Assembly: GCF_019222765.1 (NCBI RefSeq)
Contig: NZ_CP078145.1
Location: forward strand, 3,224,001 to 3,288,000
Direction: 5' to 3'
DNA: 64,000 nt
Source: Nocardia iowensis
GTDB taxonomy: Bacteria > Actinomycetota > Actinomycetes > Mycobacteriales > Mycobacteriaceae
Part shown: positions 7,167 through 15,776 of the stretch, piece by piece
Position numbering within the stretch: the stretch's first letter is position 1
Layout of the letters: each line of letters opens with the position of its first letter
The notes under the pieces: generated by a model
Database searches by the model: none
What the model was told of the DNA's origin: nothing
What the model saw: the letters and a program-made list of their open reading frames with translations, nothing else
Made by a program: the position numbers and the translations under genes

Positions 7167-8147
7167 TTACTGGTGCCCGAGCACGGCATGCGGCCGGTAC
7201 GGCGCCTGCAGCGTGGCCACCTCGTCCTCGCTCAGTCGTATTCGCACTGCGGCGACCGCGTCCTCCAGGTGTTTGGTCTTGGTCGCTCCGATGATCGGCG
7301 CGGTTACCCCGGGCTGGCCGAGTAGCCAAGCCAGCGCGATCTGGGCCGGCGGCAGATCACGCTCGGCGGCGACTGTGCGCACCGCGTCGACAACGTCGAA
7401 GTCGTCGTCGGTGTACATGGCGTCCGCGATGGGGTCGGAACCGGAACGCACGGTGGTCTGTTCTCCACCACGTTCGCGGGAGCCGGTCAGCAGTCCGCGT
7501 CCCAGCGGGCTCCACGGAATGATGCCGACACCCTGGTCGAGGCAGAGTGGGATCATCTCCCGTTCCTCCTCGCGGTAGGCGAGGTTGTAATGGTTCTGCA
7601 TGGAGACGAACTTGGTCCAGCCGTGTGTCTCGGCGACGTGCTGTGCCTTGGCGAACTGCCAGGCGAACATGCTCGACGCGCCGATGTATCTGGCCTTTCC
7701 GGCCGAGACCACGTCGTTGAGCGCGTTCATCGTCTCCTCGATCGGAGTCTCGTAGTCCCAGCGGTGGATTTGGTACAGGTCGACGTGGTCGACACCCAGC
7801 CGGTCGAGCGAGGCGTCGATGGCGGCCATGATGTGCTTGCGGGACAAGCCCTTGTCGTTCGGGCCGGACCCGGTCGGGAAGTAGACCTTGGTGGCCAGCA
7901 CGTAGTCGTCACGGCGGGGAAACAGCTTGGCGAGCAACCGCCCGGTGATCAACTCGCTGATCCCGTCGGAGTACATGTCCGCGGTGTCGAAGAATGTCAC
8001 CCCCGACTCGACGGCCTGCCGGACAATCGGCTCCGCGGCCTCCTCGCCGAGCATCCACTCCCGCGAGTCTGGACTGCCATAGCTCATCATGCCGAGGCAG
8101 ATCCGGGATACGGTGAGACCGGACATGCCCAACCGGATGTATTCCAT
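7167..8147 (-). CDS. Aldo/keto reductase
   Basis: A 326-residue NADPH-dependent oxidoreductase of the AKR superfamily, (beta/alpha)8 fold. The catalytic tetrad is visible: Asp54 and Tyr59 in FFDTADMYSDG, Lys87 in VLATKVYF and His128 in DLYQIHRWD. IIPWSPLGRGLLTG and a C-terminal cofactor segment, PIIGATKTKHLEDAV, are also typical. It probably reduces an aldehyde or ketone; the substrate is unknown. Its start, preceded by AAGGAG, overlaps the stop of the EamA exporter gene as TGATG, so the two are translationally coupled. Confidence 0.9.
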   Translation of the reverse strand: MEYIRLGMSGLTVSRICLGMMSYGSPDSREWMLGEEAAEPIVRQAVESGVTFFDTADMYSDGISELITGRLLAKLFPRRDDYVLATKVYFPTGSGPNDKGLSRKHIMAAIDASLDRLGVDHVDLYQIHRWDYETPIEETMNALNDVVSAGKARYIGASSMFAWQFAKAQHVAETHGWTKFVSMQNHYNLAYREEEREMIPLCLDQGVGIIPWSPLGRGLLTGSRERGGEQTTVRSGSDPIADAMYTDDDFDVVDAVRTVAAERDLPPAQIALAWLLGQPGVTAPIIGATKTKHLEDAVAAVRIRLSEDEVATLQAPYRPHAVLGHQ

Positions 8148-9037
8148 CAGTTCTCCTTGCTTTCCTGTATTTCCTGGTGGACCAAGACGCCCCCGGCGAT
8201 CAACGCGATGCCGAGCAGTTCCTGAACGGTGGGGACCTGGGTGAGCACCACGATCCCGATCACCGTCGCGACCGCGGGCAGGATGCTCAGCATCAGTGCG
8301 AAGGTGTCCCGGCGTAACCGGGCCATGGCGAGTTGGTCGGTCACGTAGGGGATGACCGACGAGCAGATGGCCACGCCCACTCCGGCCAGCAGCGTCGCCG
8401 GGCTGGTAAAGGCCGGGACCGCGGCGCCGAGGCAGAACGGTGTCGCGACCACCGCGGCGATCAGCATCGCGGCACCGAGTTGGTCGATTCCGGAGAGCCC
8501 GCCGCCGGTGTTGGCGATCCGGTGGCCGAGGACCACATAGAGCATGAACAGTGCGCAGTTGACGAACGCGAAGACGAACCCGAGCGGCTCACCGGCCAGT
8601 CGGATATCGACCAACGCGACCACCCCGCCCACGGCGAGCACGAGGGCGATCACGTTGCGGCGGTTCCGCACACCGATCGCGGCGAGCACGATCGTGCCGA
8701 GGAATTCGATCGCCCCGACGGTGGCCAGCGGGAGCCGCGCGATGGCCAGGTAGAACGTCGCGTTCATGGCAGCGAGCACCACACCGAGCCCGAGCAGCAC
8801 CCACCGCTGCTCTGGTGTGCGGCCTCGGAACAGTCGCCACGGGCCGCGCCACGCCGCGAATATTATTGCGGCACAGGCGATCCGCAGCCATGCCACGCCG
8901 AGCACGTCCACGCGGGCGAACAGCAACACGGCGAAGGCCGGACCCAAGTAGTGGAAGATCGCGCTGATGCCGAAGTACGCCGGTGCGGGCACCCGCGGCG
9001 CCGTTCGCCGTGGAGCGATCCCGGACGGTGTAGTCAT
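8147..9037 (-). CDS. EamA/RhtA-family membrane exporter
   Basis: A 296-residue inner-membrane protein with about ten hydrophobic helices in two similar halves, the drug/metabolite transporter architecture. Members such as RhtA export amino acids and related metabolites. ATG 9037 is chosen; an upstream in-frame ATG at 9079 would add 14 basic residues and intrude on the divergent promoter. It is the first gene of a two-gene leftward unit with the aldo/keto reductase and lies divergent to an Lrp-type regulator, the usual arrangement for an Lrp-controlled amino-acid exporter. That regulation is inferred. Confidence 0.85.
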   Translation of the reverse strand: MTTPSGIAPRRTAPRVPAPAYFGISAIFHYLGPAFAVLLFARVDVLGVAWLRIACAAIIFAAWRGPWRLFRGRTPEQRWVLLGLGVVLAAMNATFYLAIARLPLATVGAIEFLGTIVLAAIGVRNRRNVIALVLAVGGVVALVDIRLAGEPLGFVFAFVNCALFMLYVVLGHRIANTGGGLSGIDQLGAAMLIAAVVATPFCLGAAVPAFTSPATLLAGVGVAICSSVIPYVTDQLAMARLRRDTFALMLSILPAVATVIGIVVLTQVPTVQELLGIALIAGGVLVHQEIQESKEN

Positions 9038-9044
9038 GCGGAGT

Positions 9045-9092
9045 ATCTTCCAAAGAAATACGCGCAGCCGGAATGGCACTATCCAGGAAGAT
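9045..9092. promoter_or_regulatory. Divergent promoter with 7-bp inverted repeat
   Basis: ATCTTCC at 9045-9051 and GGAAGAT at 9086-9092 are perfect inverted copies, 34 bases apart, in the 63-base gap between the exporter start (9037) and the Lrp start (9101). Widely spaced half-sites suit an Lrp octamer, but the motif is too short to be certain. Confidence 0.35.
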
Positions 9093-9100
9093 GGCGTGAG

Positions 9101-9607
9101 TTGTCTGGAAAATTAAGGTCAAATGGCCAAGATTCCTTCACCGACCGATCGCGGCTGCTGGACGAGGTGAATGTGCGGCTGCTCAACGAGCTGCACGAGA
9201 ATCCGCGGCTGTCCATGTCCGAACTCGCTCGCCGAGTCGGCATGTCGGCACCGGCGGTCACCGAGCGGGTGCAGCGACTGGAGCAGAGCGGTGTGATCAC
9301 CGGCTTTCGGATGGAGGTCGACCCGGCCGCCTTCGGCATGCCCGTGACCGCGCTGGTCCGCATCCGCCCCGGCCCTGGCCAACTCCCCAAAATCGTTGCA
9401 GCGGCACAGGACACACCACAGGTGGTCGAGTGCTACCGCATCACCGGCGAGGACTGCTTCCTACTCAAGGTGCACGGTCCGTCGATCGCTCAGCTCGAGG
9501 AGGTGCTCGACGGATTCCTCATGTTCGGCCAAACCACCACCTCGATCGTCGTGTCCGAACCGGTACCCCGGCGACCCCTACCCGTTCCCGCCCCCAACAA
9601 GCGATAG
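9101..9607 (+). CDS. Lrp/AsnC-family transcriptional regulator
   Basis: A 168-residue regulator. An N-terminal winged HTH (LLDEVNVRLLNELHENPRLS then SELARRVGMSAPAVTERVQR) is followed by a RAM/ligand domain (ALVRIRPGPGQLPKIVAAAQ, VVECYRITGEDCFLLKVHG). Lrp proteins bind amino acids and act as dimers to octamers. The best available start in frame is TTG 9101; a GTG at 9167 would remove the first HTH helix. It is transcribed away from the EamA exporter and is its probable regulator. Confidence 0.8.
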   Translation: MSGKLRSNGQDSFTDRSRLLDEVNVRLLNELHENPRLSMSELARRVGMSAPAVTERVQRLEQSGVITGFRMEVDPAAFGMPVTALVRIRPGPGQLPKIVAAAQDTPQVVECYRITGEDCFLLKVHGPSIAQLEEVLDGFLMFGQTTTSIVVSEPVPRRPLPVPAPNKR

Positions 9608-9677
9608 CTCGCGCTGGCGACCGCATCTTGTTCTCTTGCCGGACGCGGGGATACACGATCCGGGACAATCGCGTGCT

Positions 9678-10316
9678 ATGAGCCAGGACTGGTCGAATGT
9701 CGCGGTTGCCGCGATGACTGTTGCGGGGACACTTGGCGGCGCGGTCGTGACACAGATCTTCGCAATCCGCGGTAAGCGGATCGACGCACGGCTGCAGCGT
9801 GCGCTGCGTACCGACGAGCTTCGGGAGCTTGCCCGCAAAGAGGCTACAGATGAGAAGCGCTCTGCGTATGCCGATCTGAACTCGGCAGCCCACTACTTCC
9901 GGACCGCTGCTCGGCGGTATCTCGCGGAAAGAAGGGGCACTGAGTCAGATCGGGAAAGGTTCGAAGCTGCCTGGGAGAAGCTTCGCGACAGCTACTCGCG
10001 TGCCCAAATGGTCTTGTCCGATCCGGCTCTTGCCGTCGCGTCCGAGGTCAGCCGGTGCATGGATGTAGGCCGCCAAGCGGTCCTCGATGTCGATCCATCC
10101 GAACCAGCGCAAGTCACTGCGGTTGATCATTATTTGGCAGAGACACTGGGTTATGCGGTCCGGCTGCTACGCCGCGCGCTTCGCGATGATCTCGGCATCG
10201 AGACGCCTTCTGGGGCCGAACTTCTCGACAACCGCCGCGCTGCCCTCCGGAACAGGCGTCGCCAGTTCGTAAGCAACGCACAGCAACCTCCGCTGCCGTT
10301 GCCGCACCATCCCTAG
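9678..10316 (+). CDS. Membrane-anchored coiled-coil-like hypothetical protein
   Basis: A 212-residue protein of unknown function. Residues 8-30 form one membrane helix (VAVAAMTVAGTLGGAVVTQI), followed by a strongly charged helical region rich in Arg, Glu and Ala from 31 to 190 and a proline-rich tail. Topology with a short outside N-terminus is likely. The layout (one N-terminal helix, then RxxARxEAxxEKRxAYADL) recurs in the gene at 40846, so both may belong to one loose actinobacterial family. It converges with the MerR gene, leaving only 2 bases between. Confidence 0.6.
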   Translation: MSQDWSNVAVAAMTVAGTLGGAVVTQIFAIRGKRIDARLQRALRTDELRELARKEATDEKRSAYADLNSAAHYFRTAARRYLAERRGTESDRERFEAAWEKLRDSYSRAQMVLSDPALAVASEVSRCMDVGRQAVLDVDPSEPAQVTAVDHYLAETLGYAVRLLRRALRDDLGIETPSGAELLDNRRAALRNRRRQFVSNAQQPPLPLPHHP

Positions 10317-10318
10317 CC

Positions 10319-11122
10319 CTACTGCCCTGGTCTTCGGGTTTCGGTCGCAATACCTGGCGGGTGCACGCGCTCGAGGTTGGTCCAGCCGTGCCAGCCTCGC
10401 TGGGTCAGGAGTTCGATCAGGCGGCGGGTTGGTGGGGCGGTGTCGAGAGCCAGCGTGTCGAGTAGTGCGATCAATGTTGGTTCGATGTTGCCGCTGACGT
10501 AGTCCTCGCCCTGGTCGTCGGCGAGCTGGGTGAGGTAGGTGGCTAGCTTGTCGACCAGCTCGGTGAGCATTGAGTCGTTGTCGGTCTGGTCGAGGGCCCG
10601 GCTGAGGGTGAGGTAGAAGTCGATGAGTTGGGGGTGGGTGATTTGGTGCCGCTTGCGGGTGATCAACTCCGGGACTCGTTCGGGGGTGTATGCGGCCAGT
10701 GGGATCCAGCCGTCGCGTTCGACCTGGACGATTCGTTCGTCGACGCCGAGTGCCCGTAATTGGTCGAGGAACTCGACTACCTCCGGTGGCAGCGCCAGAT
10801 TGTCGCCTGCGGCGAGGCGGGCGATCTGCTGGCGGTGCCGCTGCCGCTGGCGGATTTCCGCCCGTAGCCGCTTATCGATTTCGGCGACCGCCGCGGCGAA
10901 CTCCTCGGTGTCGGCTCGGAGTAGTTCGCGTACGCGCGCTAGCGGGACTCCGGCCTGGGCGAGGGTCCGGATCTTTATCAACTCGACCACGGCACCGGCG
11001 TCGTATCTGCGATAGCCGGAGTGGTCCCGTTCCGGCTCCGGCAATAGCCCTGTGGCGTGGTAGTGCCGCACCGCGCGCACGGTTACTCCGGCGTACGACG
11101 CCAGCTCGCCGATGGTCAGCAT
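10319..11122 (-). CDS. MerR-family transcriptional regulator
   Basis: A 267-residue regulator. The N-terminal MerR winged HTH is clear: MLTIGELASYAGVTVRAVRH, then HATGLLPEPERDHSGYRRYD and the wing/linker to about residue 75, followed by the dimerisation helix (DKRLRAEIRQRQRHRQQI). The C-terminal 150 residues are an unassigned effector domain without the metal-binding cysteines of MerR/CueR, so an organic ligand is likely. Its start overlaps the end of the upstream hydrolase gene by 7 bases, so they form one operon. The perfect operator at 12014-12036 ahead of that operon suggests autoregulation. Confidence 0.85.
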   Translation of the reverse strand: MLTIGELASYAGVTVRAVRHYHATGLLPEPERDHSGYRRYDAGAVVELIKIRTLAQAGVPLARVRELLRADTEEFAAAVAEIDKRLRAEIRQRQRHRQQIARLAAGDNLALPPEVVEFLDQLRALGVDERIVQVERDGWIPLAAYTPERVPELITRKRHQITHPQLIDFYLTLSRALDQTDNDSMLTELVDKLATYLTQLADDQGEDYVSGNIEPTLIALLDTLALDTAPPTRRLIELLTQRGWHGWTNLERVHPPGIATETRRPGQ

Positions 11123-11997
11123 CGGTCCAGTCTCCCGGACCTGGGAGCGGCTCGAGAACTCGGCTGGCCCGCCGGAGTTTGCACATCGCGGACGAGCTGG
11201 GCGATTGCCGGGGCGTGGGTGACGACCAGCGCGTGCGTGGCATCGAGCCAGGAGGTGGCGATGTGTGGCCGCTCGCGGACGAGCCGTTCGATGCCGGCCC
11301 GCCAGAGCCGATTGTGCCGCGGTGCACGCCCTTCGACGCTGTCCCCGGCCATCGTGGTCGCCACGATCAGGCGGATGGGACAGTCGATCTTGCGGTACCG
11401 GTCGATGATTCCGGACCCGACCACATCGATCTCGAGATCGATTCCGGACCGGATCACATCCAGCTCGAGATTGAGGTCGAGGATTTGCTGTGGTGTGAGC
11501 AGCACCTGACGCGGGGTGCCCCGAACGGTCTCCTGCCATGTCGCCAGGTTCTCCCACATTGCACGGAACTCCGGTAGGTCAGCCTCGGTGATGAACGGTG
11601 CGGGCACCGGGACCGCCCCGTCGATCACAATGAGCTCGCCAACGGTGTGGGGATACTCGGCGGCATAGTGCACGATCAGGTCCGCGCCGTACGAGTGGCC
11701 GGCGAGTATCGGTGCCGTGGGCAGGCCGCGGCGGGCCAGCTCCGCCATCACGGCGACGAGATCGCCGAGGAAGGCATCGAAGGAGTACCGGTCGGCAGCC
11801 GAGGAAAGGCCGTGGCCGCGCAGGTCGAAGGTCACCACGTCGAAGTCGCGCCGTAACAGCTCGATGAGTTCGTGCAGTTCGGTTCGAGTGGAAGTCAGAC
11901 CGGGGCACAGGACCAACGGTCGCCCTTCGCCGCCGCGAGAAATGGGGATCGTGACACCATCGTGGCGGACCGTGAATTGCTCGGCTTTCGTAGTCAT
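11116..11997 (-). CDS. Alpha/beta hydrolase
   Basis: A 293-residue cytoplasmic alpha/beta hydrolase with the LVLCPGLTSTRTE oxyanion region, DLRGHGLS, a Ser nucleophile in AGHSYGADL and a likely catalytic His in LDATHALVVTHAP. The substrate is unknown. ATG 11997 is used; GTG 12003 is two codons upstream. It is first in an operon with a MerR regulator. Both possible starts lie just downstream of a MerR-type operator, so the mRNA may have little or no leader. A duplicated-looking stretch (VIRSGIDLEIDVVGSGIIDR) is unusual for the family. Confidence 0.8.
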   Translation of the reverse strand: MTTKAEQFTVRHDGVTIPISRGGEGRPLVLCPGLTSTRTELHELIELLRRDFDVVTFDLRGHGLSSAADRYSFDAFLGDLVAVMAELARRGLPTAPILAGHSYGADLIVHYAAEYPHTVGELIVIDGAVPVPAPFITEADLPEFRAMWENLATWQETVRGTPRQVLLTPQQILDLNLELDVIRSGIDLEIDVVGSGIIDRYRKIDCPIRLIVATTMAGDSVEGRAPRHNRLWRAGIERLVRERPHIATSWLDATHALVVTHAPAIAQLVRDVQTPAGQPSSRAAPRSGRLDRC

Positions 11998-12013
11998 GCC
12001 CACATGCTGAAGG

Positions 12014-12036
12014 GTTGACCCTGCGTCAGGGTCAAC
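12014..12036. promoter_or_regulatory. MerR-type operator (perfect 10-bp dyad, 3-bp centre)
   Basis: GTTGACCCTG at 12014-12023 and CAGGGTCAAC at 12027-12036 are exact inverted copies. On the minus strand the dyad contains TTGACC, a -35-like hexamer, and lies 17 bases before the hydrolase ATG at 11997. MerR regulators bind long dyads between over-spaced -35 and -10 elements, so this is the probable site of the MerR protein encoded at 10319-11122. Confidence 0.75.
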
Positions 12037-12133
12037 TGTCGGCCTCCGCGGTCAGCGCCAAGCCGTTGGAAGGGACTCGAACCTGGGGCCAGTCGCCACT
12101 TTTCGCGCTCGAGCGATCCCGCCGAATGTAATG

Positions 12134-12153
12134 GCCCCAGGTCTTGGGGCTTT
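12134..12153 (+). terminator. Short GC hairpin followed by TTT
   Basis: GCCCCA at 12134-12139 pairs with TGGGGC at 12145-12150 and is followed by TTT. It lies between the hydrolase-MerR promoter and the lipase gene, where no rightward gene needs ending, so its role is unclear. Confidence 0.25.
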
Positions 12154-12254
12154 GCGACAGCCACTCCCGCTGGCAAAGTCGAAAATCATGATTTTCGGAT
12201 TTGTTGGGATGGCTTTATGAAGCACTTCAAACGGGTATATGGGCAGGGACCTCG

Positions 12255-13385
12255 ATGATTCGTACCCTGGTCCGGCTATTGCTCGTAGTCGGTATCGCCT
12301 CGTGCCTGCTGTCGGTAGCATGGCCGGTGGCGACCGCGGTGCCGGGTGAACTTGTTGACACGCAACGCTTTCCGGTCGGGTGGGGCGATGGCTACATCAT
12401 CACCTACCGCACCGAAGGCTCTGACGGTGCGCCGACGCTCGCCCGTGGACTGCTGATGCTGCCGGAAGGGCCTGCGCCCGCGGGTGGCTGGCCGATGATC
12501 TCCTTCGATCACGGGGCCGGGGGGCTCGGTCCGACCTGTGGTGCATCGTCCTCGGCCACCCTGCCGGTGGACGTGCCGTACTTCCGCAGACTCAATGACT
12601 TCGGCTACGCGGTCGTTTCCACCGACTACCTCGGGATGAGCCCGGTCACCGATCAGGTGCACCCGTATCTGAACTCGCGTACCGAGGCCACCGCCACCAT
12701 TGATATCGTCCGCGCCGCAAGGCAATTCACCGACACGGTGTCGAACAGCTGGGCGGTGTTCGGGGTGTCGCAGGGCGGCCATGCCGCGCTGGCGACCGCC
12801 CGTCTGGCATCGACGTACGCGCCCGAACTCGACTACCGCGGCGCGGCGGCATTGGCGCCAGGTTCTCAGCTCGAGTACTTGTTTCCGCTTGCCGGACCGC
12901 ACATCCCGCGTTCACCGCTGCTGGACAATTCGATAGCGGGCGCGGCGGTTCTCGTCAGTGCCTTCCTGGCCGGAATGTGGGCCACCGATCCGAGTTTCGA
13001 CCTGACCCCGTATTTGACACCGGTGGGCCGTCAGGTGCTGAGTGAGCTGAGAACCGCATGCCAGGACCGGTGGCCGACGGTTATCGGTGGGCGCGGGCTC
13101 GGCGAGTTGCTGGCGCGTCCGCTGTTCGACGAAGCCGCCAGGCAGGCGATCGGCAGATACGTCGCGATACCGGCCGATGGATATCGCCAGCCGATCTTTC
13201 TCGCTCAGGGCACCCGCGACACCGCGGTGCCGCCGATGCTGACACAGGCGTTGGCATTCGAATTCGACCTCGCCGGAACGGAATACGAGTACCGCGCCTT
13301 CGACACCGATCACCAGGGGATCATGGGTCCCGGGTTCGACGCCGGGGTGGAATTCCTGCGCCGGGTACTGCCGACCGGGCGGTAG
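12255..13385 (+). CDS. Secreted LIP-family lipase
   Basis: A 376-residue exported lipase/esterase of the secretory LIP family known from Nocardia, mycobacteria and Candida. The signal peptide is MIRTLVRLLLVVGIASCLLS through PVATA. The catalytic parts are the FDHGAGGLG oxyanion loop, the nucleophile Ser in FGVSQGGHAA, the Asp in AQGTRDTAVPP and the His in FDTDHQGI. It probably hydrolyses acyl esters or triacylglycerol outside the cell. Five cysteines, most beyond the signal, could form disulfides. The TAG stop falls in the loop of the terminator hairpin at 13365-13398. Confidence 0.9.
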   Translation: MIRTLVRLLLVVGIASCLLSVAWPVATAVPGELVDTQRFPVGWGDGYIITYRTEGSDGAPTLARGLLMLPEGPAPAGGWPMISFDHGAGGLGPTCGASSSATLPVDVPYFRRLNDFGYAVVSTDYLGMSPVTDQVHPYLNSRTEATATIDIVRAARQFTDTVSNSWAVFGVSQGGHAALATARLASTYAPELDYRGAAALAPGSQLEYLFPLAGPHIPRSPLLDNSIAGAAVLVSAFLAGMWATDPSFDLTPYLTPVGRQVLSELRTACQDRWPTVIGGRGLGELLARPLFDEAARQAIGRYVAIPADGYRQPIFLAQGTRDTAVPPMLTQALAFEFDLAGTEYEYRAFDTDHQGIMGPGFDAGVEFLRRVLPTGR

Positions 13386-13398
13386 CGGTCGGCAGTAC
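13365..13398. terminator. 13-bp perfect hairpin spanning the lipase stop codon
   Basis: GTACTGCCGACCG at 13365-13377 and CGGTCGGCAGTAC at 13386-13398 are exact inverted copies with an 8-base loop that holds the stop codon at 13383-13385. It sits between convergent genes and can work in either direction. No T-run follows. Confidence 0.75.
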
Positions 13399-13425
13399 GG
13401 GTTGTGGCAGTGCGGCATCGGATCG

Positions 13426-14814
13426 TTAGGCCGCCGCAGCGGTTTCCCGTTCCGCCGGGGTCGGCCATCGGCGGTGTTCGGCGTCGATGACATAGACGTG
13501 GGTGTGCCGGTAGTGGCGCTCATCCACGCGGTCGGCGTCGGACAGGCGGGCCGGGTCGAGGGTGTCGACGACATGCAGGTGAGTCAGCTGCTCCGGGTCG
13601 TGGCGAGGCCACATCCGCAGTGCCACAGTGATTCCCGCCCCCGCGAACGCCGCCAGCGTTATCCAGGTGGTGGTGAGACCGGCGGCGGTGGTCAGCCATC
13701 CGGCGATCGGATAGGTGATCAACCAAGCCAGGTGTGACAGCGAGAACTGCGCGGCGAAGAGTGCGGGACGGTCGGCGGGTTGCGAGGAGCGGCGCAACAC
13801 CTGACCGGTCGGCGTCAGCACCGCCGCGGTGCCCGAACCGATGATGGCCCACACCGCGATCGCGGCGCCCCAGCGCCAGTCGCCGCCATCGGCAACCGAG
13901 AGCGCGATGCCCGAGCCGAGTCCGACGATCAGTGTGGTCGCGCCCGCGACCATCACCGGCCGGGCACCGACGCGATCGAGGACCCGGGGCAGGGCAAGCG
14001 CGACGATCATGGTGCCGAACCCGTTGGCGGCCAGCAGCATTGCCACGCCGGACTGGGTGCCGCCGAGGGTATCGCGCACGTAGTTGACCGTATTGACCAT
14101 GATCACCGATCCGGCGGCGGCGACCACGAGATTCAATCCGAGCAGGCCGCGCAGTCGCGGTGTCGCGGCGAAGATCCGCATGCCCACCGAGATCCGTTCC
14201 CGGAAGGATCCCTGAGTAGCGGCACCCGCGTTCGGGATGCGGGTGATGATAACCAAGGCGGCCGAGACGGCGAATCCGATTGCGGTGCCGACGAAAAGCC
14301 AATGGAAGCTGATCACCGCAAGCGCTGCCGCGGCGAGCATCGGGCTCAGCAGAGTTTCCATCGTAGCGGCCAATTGCGCCGCCGAAAGTGCTCGGGTGTA
14401 CTCGCGCTCATCGGGCAGGATGTCGGGGATGATCGCCTGGTAGGTGGGAGTGAAAGCGGCCGAGGCGGTTTGCAGCACCGCGATCAGCAGGTAGATCTGC
14501 CACACCTGGTCGATGAGGGGTAGCGCCAGCACCACGGCGGCGCGAATCACGTTGAGCAGTACCAGGAATGGCCTACGGGGAAGTCGGTCGGCATAGGCCC
14601 CCACGATCGGCGCGACCGTCACGTAGACTAGCATTTTGATGGTCAGCGCGGTGCCGAGGACCGCGGCCGCGGCGCTCCCGGCGAGTTCGTAGGCGAGCAG
14701 CCCCAGCGCGACGGTGGTCAGTCCGGTGCCGAACAGAGCCGACACCTGGGCGATGAACAGTCGAAGGTAGTCACGGTGGTTGAACAGGGTGGCGAACATG
14801 GGGATGGAACGCAT
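13426..14814 (-). CDS. MFS efflux transporter with His-rich tail
   Basis: A 462-residue major facilitator with about 12 membrane helices and the motif GAYADRLPRRP in the 2-3 loop. The last 60 residues are cytoplasmic and unusually His-rich (LTHLHVVDTLD, VDERHYRHTHVYVIDAEHRR), which suggests metal binding and efflux, as in NreB-type nickel exporters. ATG 14814 is placed 8 bases after GAGGAAG; a GTG at 14823 would abut that site. It lies downstream of the His-rich gene and the CsoR-type operator, so copper or nickel control is likely. The actual ion is inferred. Confidence 0.8.
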   Translation of the reverse strand: MRSIPMFATLFNHRDYLRLFIAQVSALFGTGLTTVALGLLAYELAGSAAAAVLGTALTIKMLVYVTVAPIVGAYADRLPRRPFLVLLNVIRAAVVLALPLIDQVWQIYLLIAVLQTASAAFTPTYQAIIPDILPDEREYTRALSAAQLAATMETLLSPMLAAAALAVISFHWLFVGTAIGFAVSAALVIITRIPNAGAATQGSFRERISVGMRIFAATPRLRGLLGLNLVVAAAGSVIMVNTVNYVRDTLGGTQSGVAMLLAANGFGTMIVALALPRVLDRVGARPVMVAGATTLIVGLGSGIALSVADGGDWRWGAAIAVWAIIGSGTAAVLTPTGQVLRRSSQPADRPALFAAQFSLSHLAWLITYPIAGWLTTAAGLTTTWITLAAFAGAGITVALRMWPRHDPEQLTHLHVVDTLDPARLSDADRVDERHYRHTHVYVIDAEHRRWPTPAERETAAAA

Positions 14815-14934
14815 CGGAAACACTTCCTCGGTACGGGTGGTGGCGGGTCACGGGTGCTGGGACAGTGGCATGCGCACATAGGGACTCCTCTCCGAAAGGT
14901 GGCGAGCATGCGCCCGCTCAACAGGTTTCGCTGA

Positions 14935-15732
14935 TCAGGCGTTGACGGTGGGCAGGGTGAAGGCGACGGTGCGGACGACGTCACCGTGCTTGAAATCCAA
15001 GAACAGCCGGTAGGTTCCGGGCCCGGGCACGGCCGTATGGAAGGTGACGTCAGGACCGGGCGCGGTCACCCCGTCGCCGGGTTCGCCGTTCGGGTGGACG
15101 TGGACGTAGGCCAGATCGCCCGCACGGAGGATCACCAAGTGGCCGTAGGCCGCCAGGTACGGCTGCAGGTCGGTGACCGGTGCGCCGTCCTTGCCAACGG
15201 TGAGCGTGAGCAATCGACCCTCGCCCGGGACCAGTTCGCCGTCGAAGGTCACTTCGTATCCGTCCACGAGCGCGATGCGCGCGGCGTGCGGGGTGGGGCG
15301 CGGCTCGTATCGGCCTGCTACGGCGAGATCCGCGCCGAGGGTAATGGTCTTGCCGAGGGCGCGAGGGGCGATATCGGTGAAGACGCGATACGCGCCCGCG
15401 ACAGGGAGATTCAAGCGCACGACCCAGGTGCCGTCCGCGTCGAGCTGCGGGTGCACGTGCCAGAAGCCGGTCAGTTCGCGCTGCACCACGATCAGATGTA
15501 GCTCGCGATCGTGGATGGCGGTGTAGTCGGTGACCGGCTTGTCGTCCGGCCCGAGGATCCGGAACCGGAAGTCGATCTCACCTGGCTCGGTGATCGGCTC
15601 CGTGAGCTGCAAGGTGTAGCCGTCCTGGGTGATCAGGAGCCCGCCCGGCAGTCCACCGCCGTGCCCGGCATGGGCAGTGGGAGCCGCGTGTGCGGTGTGG
15701 TCGTGGTGATTGGTGTGGGTCTGCGTGGTCAT
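14935..15732 (-). CDS. His-rich probable heavy-metal-binding protein
   Basis: A 265-residue protein whose first 33 residues are a metal-binding His cluster (TQTHTNHHDHTAHAAPTAHA then GHGGG). Behind it are two beta-rich repeats with YVHVHPNGE and WHVHPQLDAD, and paired Asp/His patches that look like metal sites. No signal peptide is evident. ATG 15732 follows GGAAAGG at good spacing; an upstream ATG at 15753 has a weaker site. The perfect CsoR-type operator lies 45-61 bases upstream. It heads a unit with the MFS gene, so the pair is probably a copper-responsive detoxification module. Confidence 0.8.
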   Translation of the reverse strand: MTTQTHTNHHDHTAHAAPTAHAGHGGGLPGGLLITQDGYTLQLTEPITEPGEIDFRFRILGPDDKPVTDYTAIHDRELHLIVVQRELTGFWHVHPQLDADGTWVVRLNLPVAGAYRVFTDIAPRALGKTITLGADLAVAGRYEPRPTPHAARIALVDGYEVTFDGELVPGEGRLLTLTVGKDGAPVTDLQPYLAAYGHLVILRAGDLAYVHVHPNGEPGDGVTAPGPDVTFHTAVPGPGTYRLFLDFKHGDVVRTVAFTLPTVNA

Positions 15733-15776
15733 TGTCGCGGCCTTTCCGATCATGTTCTTTCTACGCTCAGAAACAT

